From Maribacter cobaltidurans (lineage in GTDB: Bacteria; Bacteroidota; Bacteroidia; Flavobacteriales; Flavobacteriaceae), in NCBI RefSeq assembly GCF_002269385.1, contig NZ_CP022957.1, forward strand, positions 1,979,001 to 2,043,000: 64,000 bases of DNA, written 5' to 3'. This document shows positions 45,458 through 54,116 of this stretch, in pieces; the stretch's first letter is position 1; each line of letters starts with the position of its first letter. The notes beneath the pieces are model-generated. The model did no database searches and had not been told where the DNA came from. It saw nothing but the letters and a program-made list of their open reading frames with translations. The translations under genes were made by a program, and so were the position numbers.

Positions 45458-47146
45458 ATGCGCTGGACAATAAAACCAAAACCCGAACAATCTAAAATCG
45501 ACTCTTTAGCCGATGCCTTGGGTGTGGATGATATTGTCGCACATTTATTGCTTCAGCGCGGAATTTCCACGTTTGAGGAGGCCAAAAAATTTTTTCGCCC
45601 GCAATTGGAGGATTTACACGATTCTTTTTTGATGAAGGATATGGATTTGGCCGTTTCAAGAATAGAAAAGGCCATTTCCGAAAGCGAGAATATTTTAATT
45701 TATGGGGATTATGATGTGGACGGTACTACGGCCGTGGCGCTTGTCTCGTCTTATCTACTTTCCTATTATCCCAATGTGGCCACCTATATTCCTGACAGAT
45801 ACGACGAGGGTTATGGGGTTTCCTATAAGGGTATCGACTTCGCCGAGGATAATGGGTTTAGCTTGATCATTGCCTTGGATTGTGGCATCAAGGCTATTGA
45901 AAAGGTTGAATATGCCTCCAAAAAAGGAATCGATTTTATCATCTGTGACCACCATAGACCGGATTCGGTTTTACCCCCGGCGGTTGCGGTATTAGACCCC
46001 AAAAGAGAGGACTGTACCTATCCTTATGATGAACTTTGTGGCTGCGGGGTAGGATTTAAACTTGTACAGGCCTTAGGTTCCCGACGAGGGGAAACTATAG
46101 ATGATTTAGTGTTTTATCTTGATTTAGTGGCTACTGCCATAGGCGCGGATATCGTTCCGATAACTGGAGAGAATCGAATACTGGCATTTTACGGCTTGCA
46201 GGTTATCAACCAAAGTCCGCGAGCCGGCTTTAAAGCGATAATTCAACAGGTAAAAAAGACAACGCTTACCATTACCGATGTTGTTTTTATCATTGCCCCT
46301 AGGATTAATGCCGCCGGGCGTATGGAACATGGTCAATATGCGGTAAATCTACTTATGGAAAAAGATGTGTCAATTGCCATGGGATTTGCCGCAGAGATTG
46401 AAAAATTTAATACGGATAGAAGAGGATTGGATCAGGAAATAACCGAGGAGGCGTTATTGCAAATTCAGGAAAATAAGGAAGAGGATTGTTTTACTTCTGT
46501 AGTATTTCGGGAAGATTGGCATAAAGGGGTTATTGGAATTGTAGCTTCGCGATTGACCGAAACCTATTATAGGCCAACCTTGGTTTTTACAAAAAGCGGT
46601 GATAAATTGGCGGCCTCGGCCCGATCCGTAAAAGGGTTTGATGTGTACAATGCCTTGGAACGTTGTTCGGATTGTATCGAGCAATTCGGGGGGCATAAAT
46701 ATGCTGCGGGGCTTACCCTCTTGGAGGGACAGTATGAAGTTTTTAAGGAACAATTTGAACAAGTGGTCAAGGATACCATAGACCCGACCTTATTAACTCC
46801 GGAGATTACGGTGGACGCCAAAATTGAATTAAAGGACATCACTCCTAAACTCATGCGCATTTTGAAACAGTTTGCACCTTTTGGTCCCGGCAACATGGCT
46901 CCTGTATTTATGGCTGAAAAATTAACGGACACAGGATATGCGAGAACAGTAGGACAAGAAGGGGCACATTTAAAGGTTTCGGTTACGCAAGAGGGTAGCC
47001 ATAAGATTGATGGGATCGGGTTTAATTTAGGGGATAAACTTTCAAAAGTTACCAGTAGAAGACCTTTTAATGCGGTATTTTCCATCGATGAGAACGAGTG
47101 GCAGGGAAACATTAGTTTACAACTTAAACTTCGTGATATTCAATGA
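45458..47146 (+). CDS. recJ: Single-stranded-DNA-specific exonuclease RecJ
   Basis: 5'-3' ssDNA exonuclease in recombination and mismatch repair. 562 residues. DHH phosphoesterase motifs: 'ILIYGDYDVDGTTAVALV' (about 74-91), 'LIIALDCGIKAIEKVEYA', 'DFIICDHHRPDSVLPPAVAV' and the DHHA1 region 'KLAASARSVKGFDVYNALE' with 'QFGGHKYAAGLTL'. An OB-fold follows at the C-terminus. The stop overlaps the next start by 4 nt (ATGA). Confidence 0.96.
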   Translation: MRWTIKPKPEQSKIDSLADALGVDDIVAHLLLQRGISTFEEAKKFFRPQLEDLHDSFLMKDMDLAVSRIEKAISESENILIYGDYDVDGTTAVALVSSYLLSYYPNVATYIPDRYDEGYGVSYKGIDFAEDNGFSLIIALDCGIKAIEKVEYASKKGIDFIICDHHRPDSVLPPAVAVLDPKREDCTYPYDELCGCGVGFKLVQALGSRRGETIDDLVFYLDLVATAIGADIVPITGENRILAFYGLQVINQSPRAGFKAIIQQVKKTTLTITDVVFIIAPRINAAGRMEHGQYAVNLLMEKDVSIAMGFAAEIEKFNTDRRGLDQEITEEALLQIQENKEEDCFTSVVFREDWHKGVIGIVASRLTETYYRPTLVFTKSGDKLAASARSVKGFDVYNALERCSDCIEQFGGHKYAAGLTLLEGQYEVFKEQFEQVVKDTIDPTLLTPEITVDAKIELKDITPKLMRILKQFAPFGPGNMAPVFMAEKLTDTGYARTVGQEGAHLKVSVTQEGSHKIDGIGFNLGDKLSKVTSRRPFNAVFSIDENEWQGNISLQLKLRDIQ

Positions 47147-47538
47147 GGATAGAACATTTGGCCATTTGGGTAAGGGATCTTGAGCGTATGCGAAATTTTT
47201 ATAAGGATTTTTTCGGAGCTACTTCTGGGAACAAATATGTTAATGAAAGAAAAGGTTTTTCATCCTATTTTTTGAGTTTTCATGACGGTCCAAGATTGGA
47301 GTTAATGCATCGACCTGATGTATCTGAGAAAATATTGAAACACGATGTGATAGAGGAATCCTTAGGGTTGATACACTTTGCGATTTCCGTTGGTTCCAAG
47401 GAAAAAGTGGATTTCCTGACCGATAAATTAAAACGGTCGGGAATACGGGTCCTTGGAGAGCCACGAACTACCGGTGATGGATATTACGAAAGTTTGGTAC
47501 TTGACCCAGAAGGGAATAAAATAGAAATTACGGTTTAG
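47143..47538 (+). CDS. VOC-family (glyoxalase/dioxygenase superfamily) protein
   Basis: 131 residues. 'IEHLAIWVRDLERMRNFYKD' (His4 of one metal site) and 'GDGYYESLVLDPEGNKIEI' (terminal Glu) fit the paired beta-alpha-beta-beta-beta modules of the vicinal oxygen chelate fold. Lactoylglutathione lyase-like, but the reaction is unknown. Coupled to recJ (4-nt overlap) and 3 nt ahead of the MFS gene. Confidence 0.88.
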   Translation: MRIEHLAIWVRDLERMRNFYKDFFGATSGNKYVNERKGFSSYFLSFHDGPRLELMHRPDVSEKILKHDVIEESLGLIHFAISVGSKEKVDFLTDKLKRSGIRVLGEPRTTGDGYYESLVLDPEGNKIEITV

Positions 47539-47541
47539 GGT

Positions 47542-48810
47542 ATGAGCAAAAACATTGACCCTTACGCAGCCTTACGGTTTAAGGAATTCAATATTTTCTT
47601 ACTAGTGCGTTTTGCCATGGTCTTTGCATGGTCCATGCAATTTATCGTCATCGAATGGCAAGTCTATTCCTTGACCAAAGACCCTTTATCCTTGGGTATT
47701 ATTGGTTTAATGGAGGTAATTCCCGCTGTGGGAATGGCATTGTTTGCAGGGCATATCGTAGATCAGAAAGAAAAACGGAACCTTTTGGTGAAGTGTATTT
47801 TGGGCTTTTCGGTAATCAGTTTTGGATTATTCGTATTGAGTTGGCCCAGTTTGGAAGATACGTGGGAAACCAAGACCATTTTGTATGGAATCTATGCCCT
47901 TGTTTTTATGGGCGGTTTGGTGCGGGCTTTTTTGGGACCTACGATTTTCTCACTTATCGCGCTTATCGTGCCCAAGAAAATCTATCCAAATGCGGCCACA
48001 TGGAGTAGTTCCACTTGGCAACTGGCATCCGTTTTAGGACCCGCATTGGCCGGTTTTTCCATTAGTTTTATAGGGGTGCATTGGTCTATGTGCGTCATTT
48101 TCGGTTTTTCCGTGCTGGCTTTGATAACCTTGTTGCAAATTTCCAGAAAACCCATAATGAATCCGAAGATTGGAGAGCCGATATTTCAAAGTCTAAAGGA
48201 AGGTCTAAAGTTTGTTTTCAATACAAAGGCCATTTTAGGAGCTTTGACCTTGGATATGATAGCGGTACTCTTTGGAGGTGCGGTGGCCTTGTTACCTATT
48301 TTTGCCCAGGATATTTTACATGTGGGATCGGAGGGGTTTGGAATTCTAAGGGCTGCACCAGCGGTTGGGGCCTCCATAACTATGTTGGGATCCACAAGAT
48401 TTCCGTTGCATAAAAATGCGGGTAAAAAGTTGTTGTGGGCCGTCTTCGGATTTGGAATATGTATTATTGTCTTTGGAATGTCTACCTATTTTTGGCTTTC
48501 CGTGATTGCCCTTTTTGTGAGTGGCGCCGTAGATGGTATCTCCATGATTATCCGCCAAACGATATTACAATTAAAAACACCTGATAATATGCGTGGCAGG
48601 GTAGCCTCCGTAAACTCAATGTTCGTAGGCTCTTCCAACGAACTTGGAGCTTTTGAAAGCGGAGTTACCGCCAAGCTCATGGGAACGGTCACTGCTGTAA
48701 TTTTTGGTGGTAGTATGACCTTATTGACCGTTGGGTTAACGGCATTGGCCTCTCCTTCATTTAGGAAATTGGATCTTTCCAAGGATATTGAGGAGCATGA
48801 AAAGGAATAA
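47542..48810 (+). CDS. MFS transporter
   Basis: 422 residues with about 12 transmembrane helices. Starts MSKNIDPYAALRFKEFNIF; the loop 'AGHIVDQKEKRNLLVK' at about 73-88 is motif A. The layout resembles the enterobactin exporter-like (EntS/TetA-P) group. The substrate is unknown. Last gene of a recJ-VOC-MFS operon, convergent with the lipoprotein gene at 48835. Confidence 0.88.
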   Translation: MSKNIDPYAALRFKEFNIFLLVRFAMVFAWSMQFIVIEWQVYSLTKDPLSLGIIGLMEVIPAVGMALFAGHIVDQKEKRNLLVKCILGFSVISFGLFVLSWPSLEDTWETKTILYGIYALVFMGGLVRAFLGPTIFSLIALIVPKKIYPNAATWSSSTWQLASVLGPALAGFSISFIGVHWSMCVIFGFSVLALITLLQISRKPIMNPKIGEPIFQSLKEGLKFVFNTKAILGALTLDMIAVLFGGAVALLPIFAQDILHVGSEGFGILRAAPAVGASITMLGSTRFPLHKNAGKKLLWAVFGFGICIIVFGMSTYFWLSVIALFVSGAVDGISMIIRQTILQLKTPDNMRGRVASVNSMFVGSSNELGAFESGVTAKLMGTVTAVIFGGSMTLLTVGLTALASPSFRKLDLSKDIEEHEKE

Positions 48811-48834
48811 AATTCATCAAAGTAGGAGCGTAAT

Positions 48835-49230
48835 CTATCTTTTGAAGGTAGCTAAAAGGCCAACGTGAGAGTAAAGTAATTCACTTTCGTTGATATATAG
48901 TATTCCTTGTACAGAATCATTGAAGTATAGAATTTGGTCATTATCGTTTCTTCTAAGCTCATACGGATATATACCTGCATTAGGTCCAAAATAGTTCCTT
49001 TTGTTTTTGATATAAACTTTGTGGTTAATGGTGTCAAAAGTCCAAGTGATAACTTCCCTATCGTAGTTACTAAATTGACCAGTGAAACCCCCGCCATAAC
49101 TAATTAAATGCCATTTTCCATATAAGGAATAGTTATTATAGATTTCTTTTTCTTCCTCCTTCGTGCAACCCACCCATAGTAAAAGAAGAACGAATAAGAG
49201 CATTGTAATGGGCACTGTTTTTTTCACCAT
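48835..49230 (-). CDS. Putative lipocalin-like lipoprotein
   Basis: 131 residues, signal MVKKTVPITMLLFVLLLLWV then Gly-Cys22 as lipidation site. 'YGKWHLISYGGGFTGQF' is a lipocalin-like first strand (G-x-W) and 'VITWTFDTINHKVYI' a further strand, but similarity is weak. Envelope-anchored; function unknown. Confidence 0.6.
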   Translation of the reverse strand: MVKKTVPITMLLFVLLLLWVGCTKEEEKEIYNNYSLYGKWHLISYGGGFTGQFSNYDREVITWTFDTINHKVYIKNKRNYFGPNAGIYPYELRRNDNDQILYFNDSVQGILYINESELLYSHVGLLATFKR

Positions 49231-49296
49231 CTCACTTTCCTCCTAAGATGCCATTACGGGTAAAGGTTGCGCCCTTGGAGCGAAAACAGTACGACT

Positions 49297-50058
49297 TTAA
49301 TACTTCTCTAAGACTAGGTGCTGCCCATCAAAAACGGCATACGTAAAGTAGTTGATCCAGTCCCCGATATTGGTATATTTTGAAGATTCCGAAAGTGTAA
49401 TTTCCAAGGGTAAATGCCGATGTCCAAAAATAAAGTGGTCGTAATGTTGGGTTTCCAATTTCCGTTTGGCGTATTGTACTAACCACTCTTTGTCCTCCCC
49501 TAAAAATTTAGCGTCATCATCACCGGAAATCAATTTGTTTTTTACCGAGAAGTACTGCGCTACCTTAACCCCGAGGTCCGGATGTAGCCACCTAAAGAAC
49601 CATTTGGCCACTGGATTGGTAAACAACTTTTTCATCCGCTTGTATCCTTTGTCATCAGGGCCAAGACCATCACCATGACCAACAAAAAAGGAAATGTTGT
49701 TAATGAGATACTGTTGCGGTTTGTGGAAAACGGGAATATTCAATTCTTCCTCAAAATAACCGTCCATCCATAGATCATGGTTTCCGACAAAATAGTAGAT
49801 GGGGATGCCAGAATCTGACAGTTCTGCCAATTTACCCAAGGTTCTGGTAAATCCTTTGGGAACCACCGTCCTGTATTCAAACCAAAAATCAAAAAGGTCA
49901 CCCAACAAAAAAATGGCTCCGGCATCGTCTTTTACCTTGTCCAACCATGCTACAAACTTTTTTTCGCGCGGTAGACTCGATTCGGCATCCGGTGCACCTA
50001 AATGATTGTCGCTTGCGAAATAAACCTTTTTGCCTTCAGGAAGTTCTATGTTGGTCAT
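49297..50058 (-). CDS. lpxH: UDP-2,3-diacylglucosamine diphosphatase (LpxH-type)
   Basis: Lipid A synthesis step releasing lipid X. 253 residues. Calcineurin-type metal motifs: 'YFASDNHLGAPD' (13-24), 'FLLGDLFDFWFEY', 'YFVGNHDLWMDGYF', 'FFVGHGDG' and 'FIFGHRHLPLEI'. The tail after the last motif is short. 29 nt downstream of queD on the same strand, probably one transcript. Confidence 0.9.
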   Translation of the reverse strand: MTNIELPEGKKVYFASDNHLGAPDAESSLPREKKFVAWLDKVKDDAGAIFLLGDLFDFWFEYRTVVPKGFTRTLGKLAELSDSGIPIYYFVGNHDLWMDGYFEEELNIPVFHKPQQYLINNISFFVGHGDGLGPDDKGYKRMKKLFTNPVAKWFFRWLHPDLGVKVAQYFSVKNKLISGDDDAKFLGEDKEWLVQYAKRKLETQHYDHFIFGHRHLPLEITLSESSKYTNIGDWINYFTYAVFDGQHLVLEKY

Positions 50059-50087
50059 CAGGGATAAAGATAGGAAATGTTTAAACC

Positions 50088-50537
50088 TTAGTTGTCACTG
50101 GCATACCATTCCGCAAAGGAGGTATCCGTTTCCTGCAGTTTTAGCGAGAAAAGTGCAATGTTATCCGGAAGTCTCGATTTTATTTTTTTGGCAAAGTCAA
50201 TGACCATGTTTTCGCTGGTGGGTTGGTACTCGGCCAATATCACATTATGCCCTCTTTCCGTCAGCTCTTTGGCAAGATCAACATGGGGCGTGTTTTTATT
50301 GAATACAGTGGCATGGTCAAATTTATCCACGATTTCCTCTTTTACGATTTTTTTCAGGTCACCAAAGTCAATGACCATACCCAGTTTCACGTGGGAGGTA
50401 TCCGTAATGGGCTTACCGATAACGGTTACCGAAAGCTTATAGCTATGTCCATGGACATTGCGGCATTTGCCATCGTAACCATAGAGGGCATGGCCGGTTT
50501 CAAAATTGAACTGTTTGGTAATCCTAATATTGCTCAT
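50088..50537 (-). CDS. queD: 6-carboxytetrahydropterin synthase
   Basis: Queuosine/preQ0 pathway enzyme. 149 residues. Zinc ligands His16 ('NFETGHAL'), His29 and His31 ('RNVHGHSY'); catalytic Cys25 in 'GKCRNVHGH'. The C-terminal 'KLQETDTSFAEWY' fits the pterin-anchoring Glu. A 6-pyruvoyltetrahydropterin synthase role is the alternative. Divergent from the 2OG oxygenase gene. Confidence 0.92.
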   Translation of the reverse strand: MSNIRITKQFNFETGHALYGYDGKCRNVHGHSYKLSVTVIGKPITDTSHVKLGMVIDFGDLKKIVKEEIVDKFDHATVFNKNTPHVDLAKELTERGHNVILAEYQPTSENMVIDFAKKIKSRLPDNIALFSLKLQETDTSFAEWYASDN

Positions 50538-50555
50538 AAGCTCCTGTTGAAGCTA

Positions 50556-50563
50556 CAAAGGTA
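50556..50563 (-). promoter_or_regulatory. -7 promoter box for queD-lpxH
   Basis: Minus-strand TACCTTTG, 18 nt before the queD ATG. The -33 region is weak. Confidence 0.4.
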
Positions 50564-50568
50564 TTCAA

Positions 50569-50602
50569 TTTGTAAAACCGATCTCTTTTAGAATTACATT
50601 TG
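50569..50602 (+). promoter_or_regulatory. Promoter of the 2OG-Fe(II) oxygenase gene
   Basis: TTTG (50569-50572), 22 nt, TACATTTG (50595-50602), 22 nt before the ATG at 50625. Its -33 box begins 6 nt from the queD -7 box, so the two divergent promoters lie almost back to back. Confidence 0.55.
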
Positions 50603-50624
50603 TCGGCTTTTTATACATATCGAT

Positions 50625-51269
50625 ATGGCCGGATTGGCAGAGCAACTGGAGTTTGAGGAAAATCCAGTCTATGAACAGCTTATAGAGGACATCCTAAGGG
50701 ACGGCTATAGTGTTATGGATAATTTTTTCGTCGCGGAAACCGTTGTTGGGCTTCGTGCCGACCTGCTTAATAAATACGAGGAAGATCAGTTTAAAAAGGC
50801 AGCCATTGGTAACCGAACCAATGAAATCATTAAATCCGAGATTCGAGGTGATTTTATTCTTTGGATGGATGAAGCCAAGATTAATGAGGTACAAGGACAA
50901 TTTTTTAAGAGTATCAATGATTTTTCCGTCTATCTGAACAAAACCTGTTTCTTGGGAATCTTGAGGAAGGAATTTCATTATGCCGTTTATCCGGAAGGCA
51001 AGTTTTACAAAAGACATTTGGATACTTTTCAAAATGATGACTGCCGAAGGCTTTCCGTGGTTTGTTATCTAAACGAGGATGACTGGTTGCCCGAGCATGG
51101 AGGGGAGCTGGTACTGTACCTACAGGATGAAAACGGAAAGGAATTTGCCAAATCCATTTATCCCATGCCGGGAAGGACGGTCATATTCGAAAGCCAAAAA
51201 ATAGAACATGAAGTAAAGCCTGCCAACCGACAGAGACTTAGCATTACAGGTTGGCTAAAAACCCGGTAA
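50625..51269 (+). CDS. 2-oxoglutarate/Fe(II)-dependent oxygenase (prolyl 4-hydroxylase-like)
   Basis: 214 residues. The iron triad is His131 and Asp133 ('FYKRHLDTFQ') and His195 ('KIEHEVKPA'); Arg204 ('RQRLSITGW') binds 2-oxoglutarate. The fold matches the bacterial P4Hc group, which hydroxylates protein residues, but the substrate is unknown. Monocistronic from its own promoter. Confidence 0.88.
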   Translation: MAGLAEQLEFEENPVYEQLIEDILRDGYSVMDNFFVAETVVGLRADLLNKYEEDQFKKAAIGNRTNEIIKSEIRGDFILWMDEAKINEVQGQFFKSINDFSVYLNKTCFLGILRKEFHYAVYPEGKFYKRHLDTFQNDDCRRLSVVCYLNEDDWLPEHGGELVLYLQDENGKEFAKSIYPMPGRTVIFESQKIEHEVKPANRQRLSITGWLKTR

Positions 51270-51273
51270 TGTC

Positions 51274-51381
51274 CTAGCGCTTAAATTTGCGCCTAGTACG
51301 TATCCTGTTCACAAAATATACGACTACAAGCACAAGGACTAAAAGTGGAAAAATAAGATTTCCGTTCAAAAACTGTAACAT
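51274..51381 (-). CDS. Possible 35-residue membrane protein
   Basis: ATG at 51381, TAG at 51274-51276. The peptide reads MLQFLNGN, then a hydrophobic span LIFPLLVLVLVVVYFV, then a basic tail NRIRTRRKFKR. That is a textbook single-span, N-out/C-in topology. It lies in the 164-nt gap between the convergent 2OG oxygenase gene and the enoyl-CoA hydratase gene, beginning 4 nt after the oxygenase stop on the other strand. Confidence 0.5.
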   Translation of the reverse strand: MLQFLNGNLIFPLLVLVLVVVYFVNRIRTRRKFKR

Positions 51382-51433
51382 ATCTATTTAAATCAATTTA
51401 GAGCTAACAACGGGATAGGATTTGTCTTATTGC

Positions 51434-52204
51434 CTATTTTCTAAATTTAGAAAGGGCATTTTTGGTAAAGTCAGACAAAACAAGACCTCCTGTAATGGCG
51501 GCTCGTTCAACCAACAACTGTTCCCAGTGATCCGTGTTTTTCCAAAGTACTTTTTTCCATTCGGCTAAACCGTCTGGATTATAGGATGCCAATTGATTCG
51601 TGAAAAAATCGAGCTCTTTATCCATTTCAGAAATGGAATCGAAAACCTTGGCGTATAGCCCTTTTTCTTGGGCCCAATAGGCAGTTTTCCATTCTGCAGG
51701 AGCCAGCGATAATTCGGACAAGCCACCTGTGCCAATTTTTCGTTCCACGGCAGGTTCTATCACCAAAGGGGCAATCCCAATACTCAATTCGGATAGTTTT
51801 ATCGAGGCATTTTCATGTGCATAGACATAATCGCATGCAGCCGCTAAACCAACCCCTCCTCCTACGGTCTTTCCCTGAACACGGCCTACAATAACTTTTT
51901 TACAGGTCCTCATGGCATTGATGACATGGGCAAAACCACTAAAAAATACCTTGCCTTCTTCCAAATTGGAAACGGACATTAGTTCATTAAAGGAGGCTCC
52001 TGCACAAAATGCTTTATTACCTTCGGACTTCAACAGAATAACATGTACATCCTTATTTTCGGATAGTTTGTTGAATTCCTTGGCTAGCCGGTCCAACAAT
52101 TCAGAAACAAAAGAATTACTTGCCGGATGCCCAAACTCTACGGTAGCCACGTACCCATTAATACTGGTATAAAGACTTCCGTTTTCCCTATCGGTTCCCA
52201 TCAT
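51434..52204 (-). CDS. Enoyl-CoA hydratase/isomerase-family protein
   Basis: 256 residues of the crotonase fold. 'NKAFCAGASFNEL' (about 62-74) and 'GKTVGGGVGLAAACDYVYA' (about 110-128) form the oxyanion hole; 'IKLSELSIGIAPLVIEPAVE' follows with the usual Glu. A methylglutaconyl-CoA hydratase role is possible, but family members are diverse. It starts 18 nt after the MATE gene ends on the same strand. Confidence 0.87.
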   Translation of the reverse strand: MMGTDRENGSLYTSINGYVATVEFGHPASNSFVSELLDRLAKEFNKLSENKDVHVILLKSEGNKAFCAGASFNELMSVSNLEEGKVFFSGFAHVINAMRTCKKVIVGRVQGKTVGGGVGLAAACDYVYAHENASIKLSELSIGIAPLVIEPAVERKIGTGGLSELSLAPAEWKTAYWAQEKGLYAKVFDSISEMDKELDFFTNQLASYNPDGLAEWKKVLWKNTDHWEQLLVERAAITGGLVLSDFTKNALSKFRK

Positions 52205-52222
52205 CTGTTATTTATGTCAAAA

Positions 52223-53557
52223 TTAAGCGTTTTGTAAAAGTGGCCGAAACTTTAACCTGAATTTAAGTACTAGAGCGGCTCCACGGATAAACATCCAAAC
52301 GGTAAAGGCAATCCAAACTCCTGTAAGTCCCCAATCAAAGTATCGGCTTAAAAACAAAATGGGTACAAATCCCAAGAAAGTGGCCACAAGAAGCGTGTTG
52401 CGCAAATACTTCATTTCCCCCAATCCTTTAAAAACACCATCCAAAACAAAGGCGACGGTATTAATGGGAAGGCCCAATATGATAATGTAAAATACACCAT
52501 AGAAAGTATTCAGCACTAAATCCTCATTGGAAAATAATCGGCCAATGGGTTTATAAAAGAAGAAGGAGACCGCCATGAGGGTTATGCTCACGTAAAATCC
52601 GTATGTTACTATTTTTTTCGCCAGCAACCATAGATCATCATAGTTTTTTTCACCCAGAAGCCTGCCCCCCATAATGTTTCCAGCGGCCCCATATCCGTCG
52701 ATAAAGAAGGCGGAGAAAAGCCATAGGTTTATCGCTATGGTATGGGCCCCAATGTATTTGTCCCCTAATGCAGTGGCTTCCCTAACTGCTAGAATTAAAG
52801 CCGTGTTTAGTGCCAAGGCCCTAACAAAGAGATTCAGGCTCATAACCACCAAACGCCCAAGTTCATGGTGGATAGGGAATTTTAGTACCAAGCTGATTTC
52901 CGTTTTTTTCCATAATAACCACAAGGCCATAATCGCCATAACAGTCTGTGAAATTAGGCTTGCCCAAGCTGCACCTTCTAAATACATAGGTGCTATAATG
53001 CCTTCTATTCCATAGACCAAAATGAAATCCAAAACTACATTAAGTACGGCTCCAGTTATCGCAATGACCATGGGCCAATAGGTGTTTTGAAGCCCCCTAA
53101 AGATGCCCATGACCGCAAACACGAACAGGGTAAGGGGAAAGCCCCATACCCTAATGGAGTAATAGCTGATACAATACTCCAAAATTTTCCCGGAGGCATT
53201 TAAAAGTTCAAAAATCTCTCGGATAACGAAAACCGTGGACAATAAAATCAAAAGACTCAGGGCTATATTTAGAAAGATAGCTTGCGCAGGCAATGTCTTG
53301 ACCTCTTCCAATCTCCCAGCTCCCAAATATTGTGAGATTATTGCCGATATGGCACTTCTTGTCTGTCCCAAGACCCAAATGAGCATCGATAAAAAAGAGC
53401 CCACGATTCCGGCTGCAGCTAAGGATTCGAGTCCGTCCACCGGTATATTGCCTACGATGGCCGTATCCGTTATGGAAAGTAAGGGCTCTGCGATTCCCGC
53501 AACGGTGGCGGGTATGGCCAGGCTATTGATTCGTTTTAAGGTAACTGTAGATTTCAA
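52223..53557 (-). CDS. MATE-family efflux transporter
   Basis: 444 residues, 12 transmembrane helices in two similar halves. 'RINSLAIPATVAGIAEPLLS' (about 9-28) and 'GYGAAGNIMGGRLLGEKNY' (about 274-292) are the matching points of the two MATE halves. Exchanges drugs or metabolites for Na+ or H+. Probably co-transcribed with the GNAT gene (7 nt upstream) and the hydratase gene. Confidence 0.92.
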   Translation of the reverse strand: MKSTVTLKRINSLAIPATVAGIAEPLLSITDTAIVGNIPVDGLESLAAAGIVGSFLSMLIWVLGQTRSAISAIISQYLGAGRLEEVKTLPAQAIFLNIALSLLILLSTVFVIREIFELLNASGKILEYCISYYSIRVWGFPLTLFVFAVMGIFRGLQNTYWPMVIAITGAVLNVVLDFILVYGIEGIIAPMYLEGAAWASLISQTVMAIMALWLLWKKTEISLVLKFPIHHELGRLVVMSLNLFVRALALNTALILAVREATALGDKYIGAHTIAINLWLFSAFFIDGYGAAGNIMGGRLLGEKNYDDLWLLAKKIVTYGFYVSITLMAVSFFFYKPIGRLFSNEDLVLNTFYGVFYIIILGLPINTVAFVLDGVFKGLGEMKYLRNTLLVATFLGFVPILFLSRYFDWGLTGVWIAFTVWMFIRGAALVLKFRLKFRPLLQNA

Positions 53558-53564
53558 AATGGTG

Positions 53565-54065
53565 TTATACTATAAGTTCATAACAATGAAAGGAATAGCT
53601 GCTCTGATTTGGAAAGTAAATATCCTCCAATTTTCTATATCCTCTTGCCTCGTAAAACCTTTGGTTTCGGCTGTTTTGGCTAAATGTGTCCAAACGTATC
53701 GAAATGAAATCATTTTGTTTGGCAAAATTTTCTGCAAAATCCATTAGTTGTTGGGCATATCCTTTCCCTTGATAATCCGGATGAATGGCCAACCTATGGA
53801 TATAAAGGTTTTTGGCGTTCGATGTTAGCCAAGCAACGTTTTTATACTCATCATCCATAAGGGTAGAAATGACTATAGATCCAATAAGAGTATGCTCCCT
53901 TTTAAGTACATATAATTCTTTTCTTTTAATATCCATCAGAAATTCTTCCTTAGAAGGATACTCTTCCGTCCATTGAAAAATATTTTTGGACTCCATGTTT
54001 ATTCTACATGCGTTTGTCATTGAAAGAATCTCAGGAATTTCGGATATCTTTGCACGTTGAATCAT
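53565..54065 (-). CDS. GNAT-family N-acetyltransferase
   Basis: 166 residues. 'LYIHRLAIHPDYQGKGYAQQ' (about 90-109) is the acetyl-CoA-binding motif A; 'IRLDTFSQNSRNQRFYEARG' is motif B. The substrate is unknown. The first codons overlap the predicted promoter of the divergent UspA gene. Confidence 0.9.
   Translation of the reverse strand: MIQRAKISEIPEILSMTNACRINMESKNIFQWTEEYPSKEEFLMDIKRKELYVLKREHTLIGSIVISTLMDDEYKNVAWLTSNAKNLYIHRLAIHPDYQGKGYAQQLMDFAENFAKQNDFISIRLDTFSQNSRNQRFYEARGYRKLEDIYFPNQSSYSFHCYELIV
54020..54052 (+). promoter_or_regulatory. Promoter of the UspA gene
   Basis: TTG (54020-54022), 22 nt, TATCTTTG (54045-54052). It lies inside the 5' end of the divergent GNAT coding region, leaving a leader of about 55 nt. 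Confidence 0.5.
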
Positions 54066-54116
54066 AAAACGATTTATTAAAATTGTAAATTTAGAGGAAT
54101 AAACAATAAAACAACC

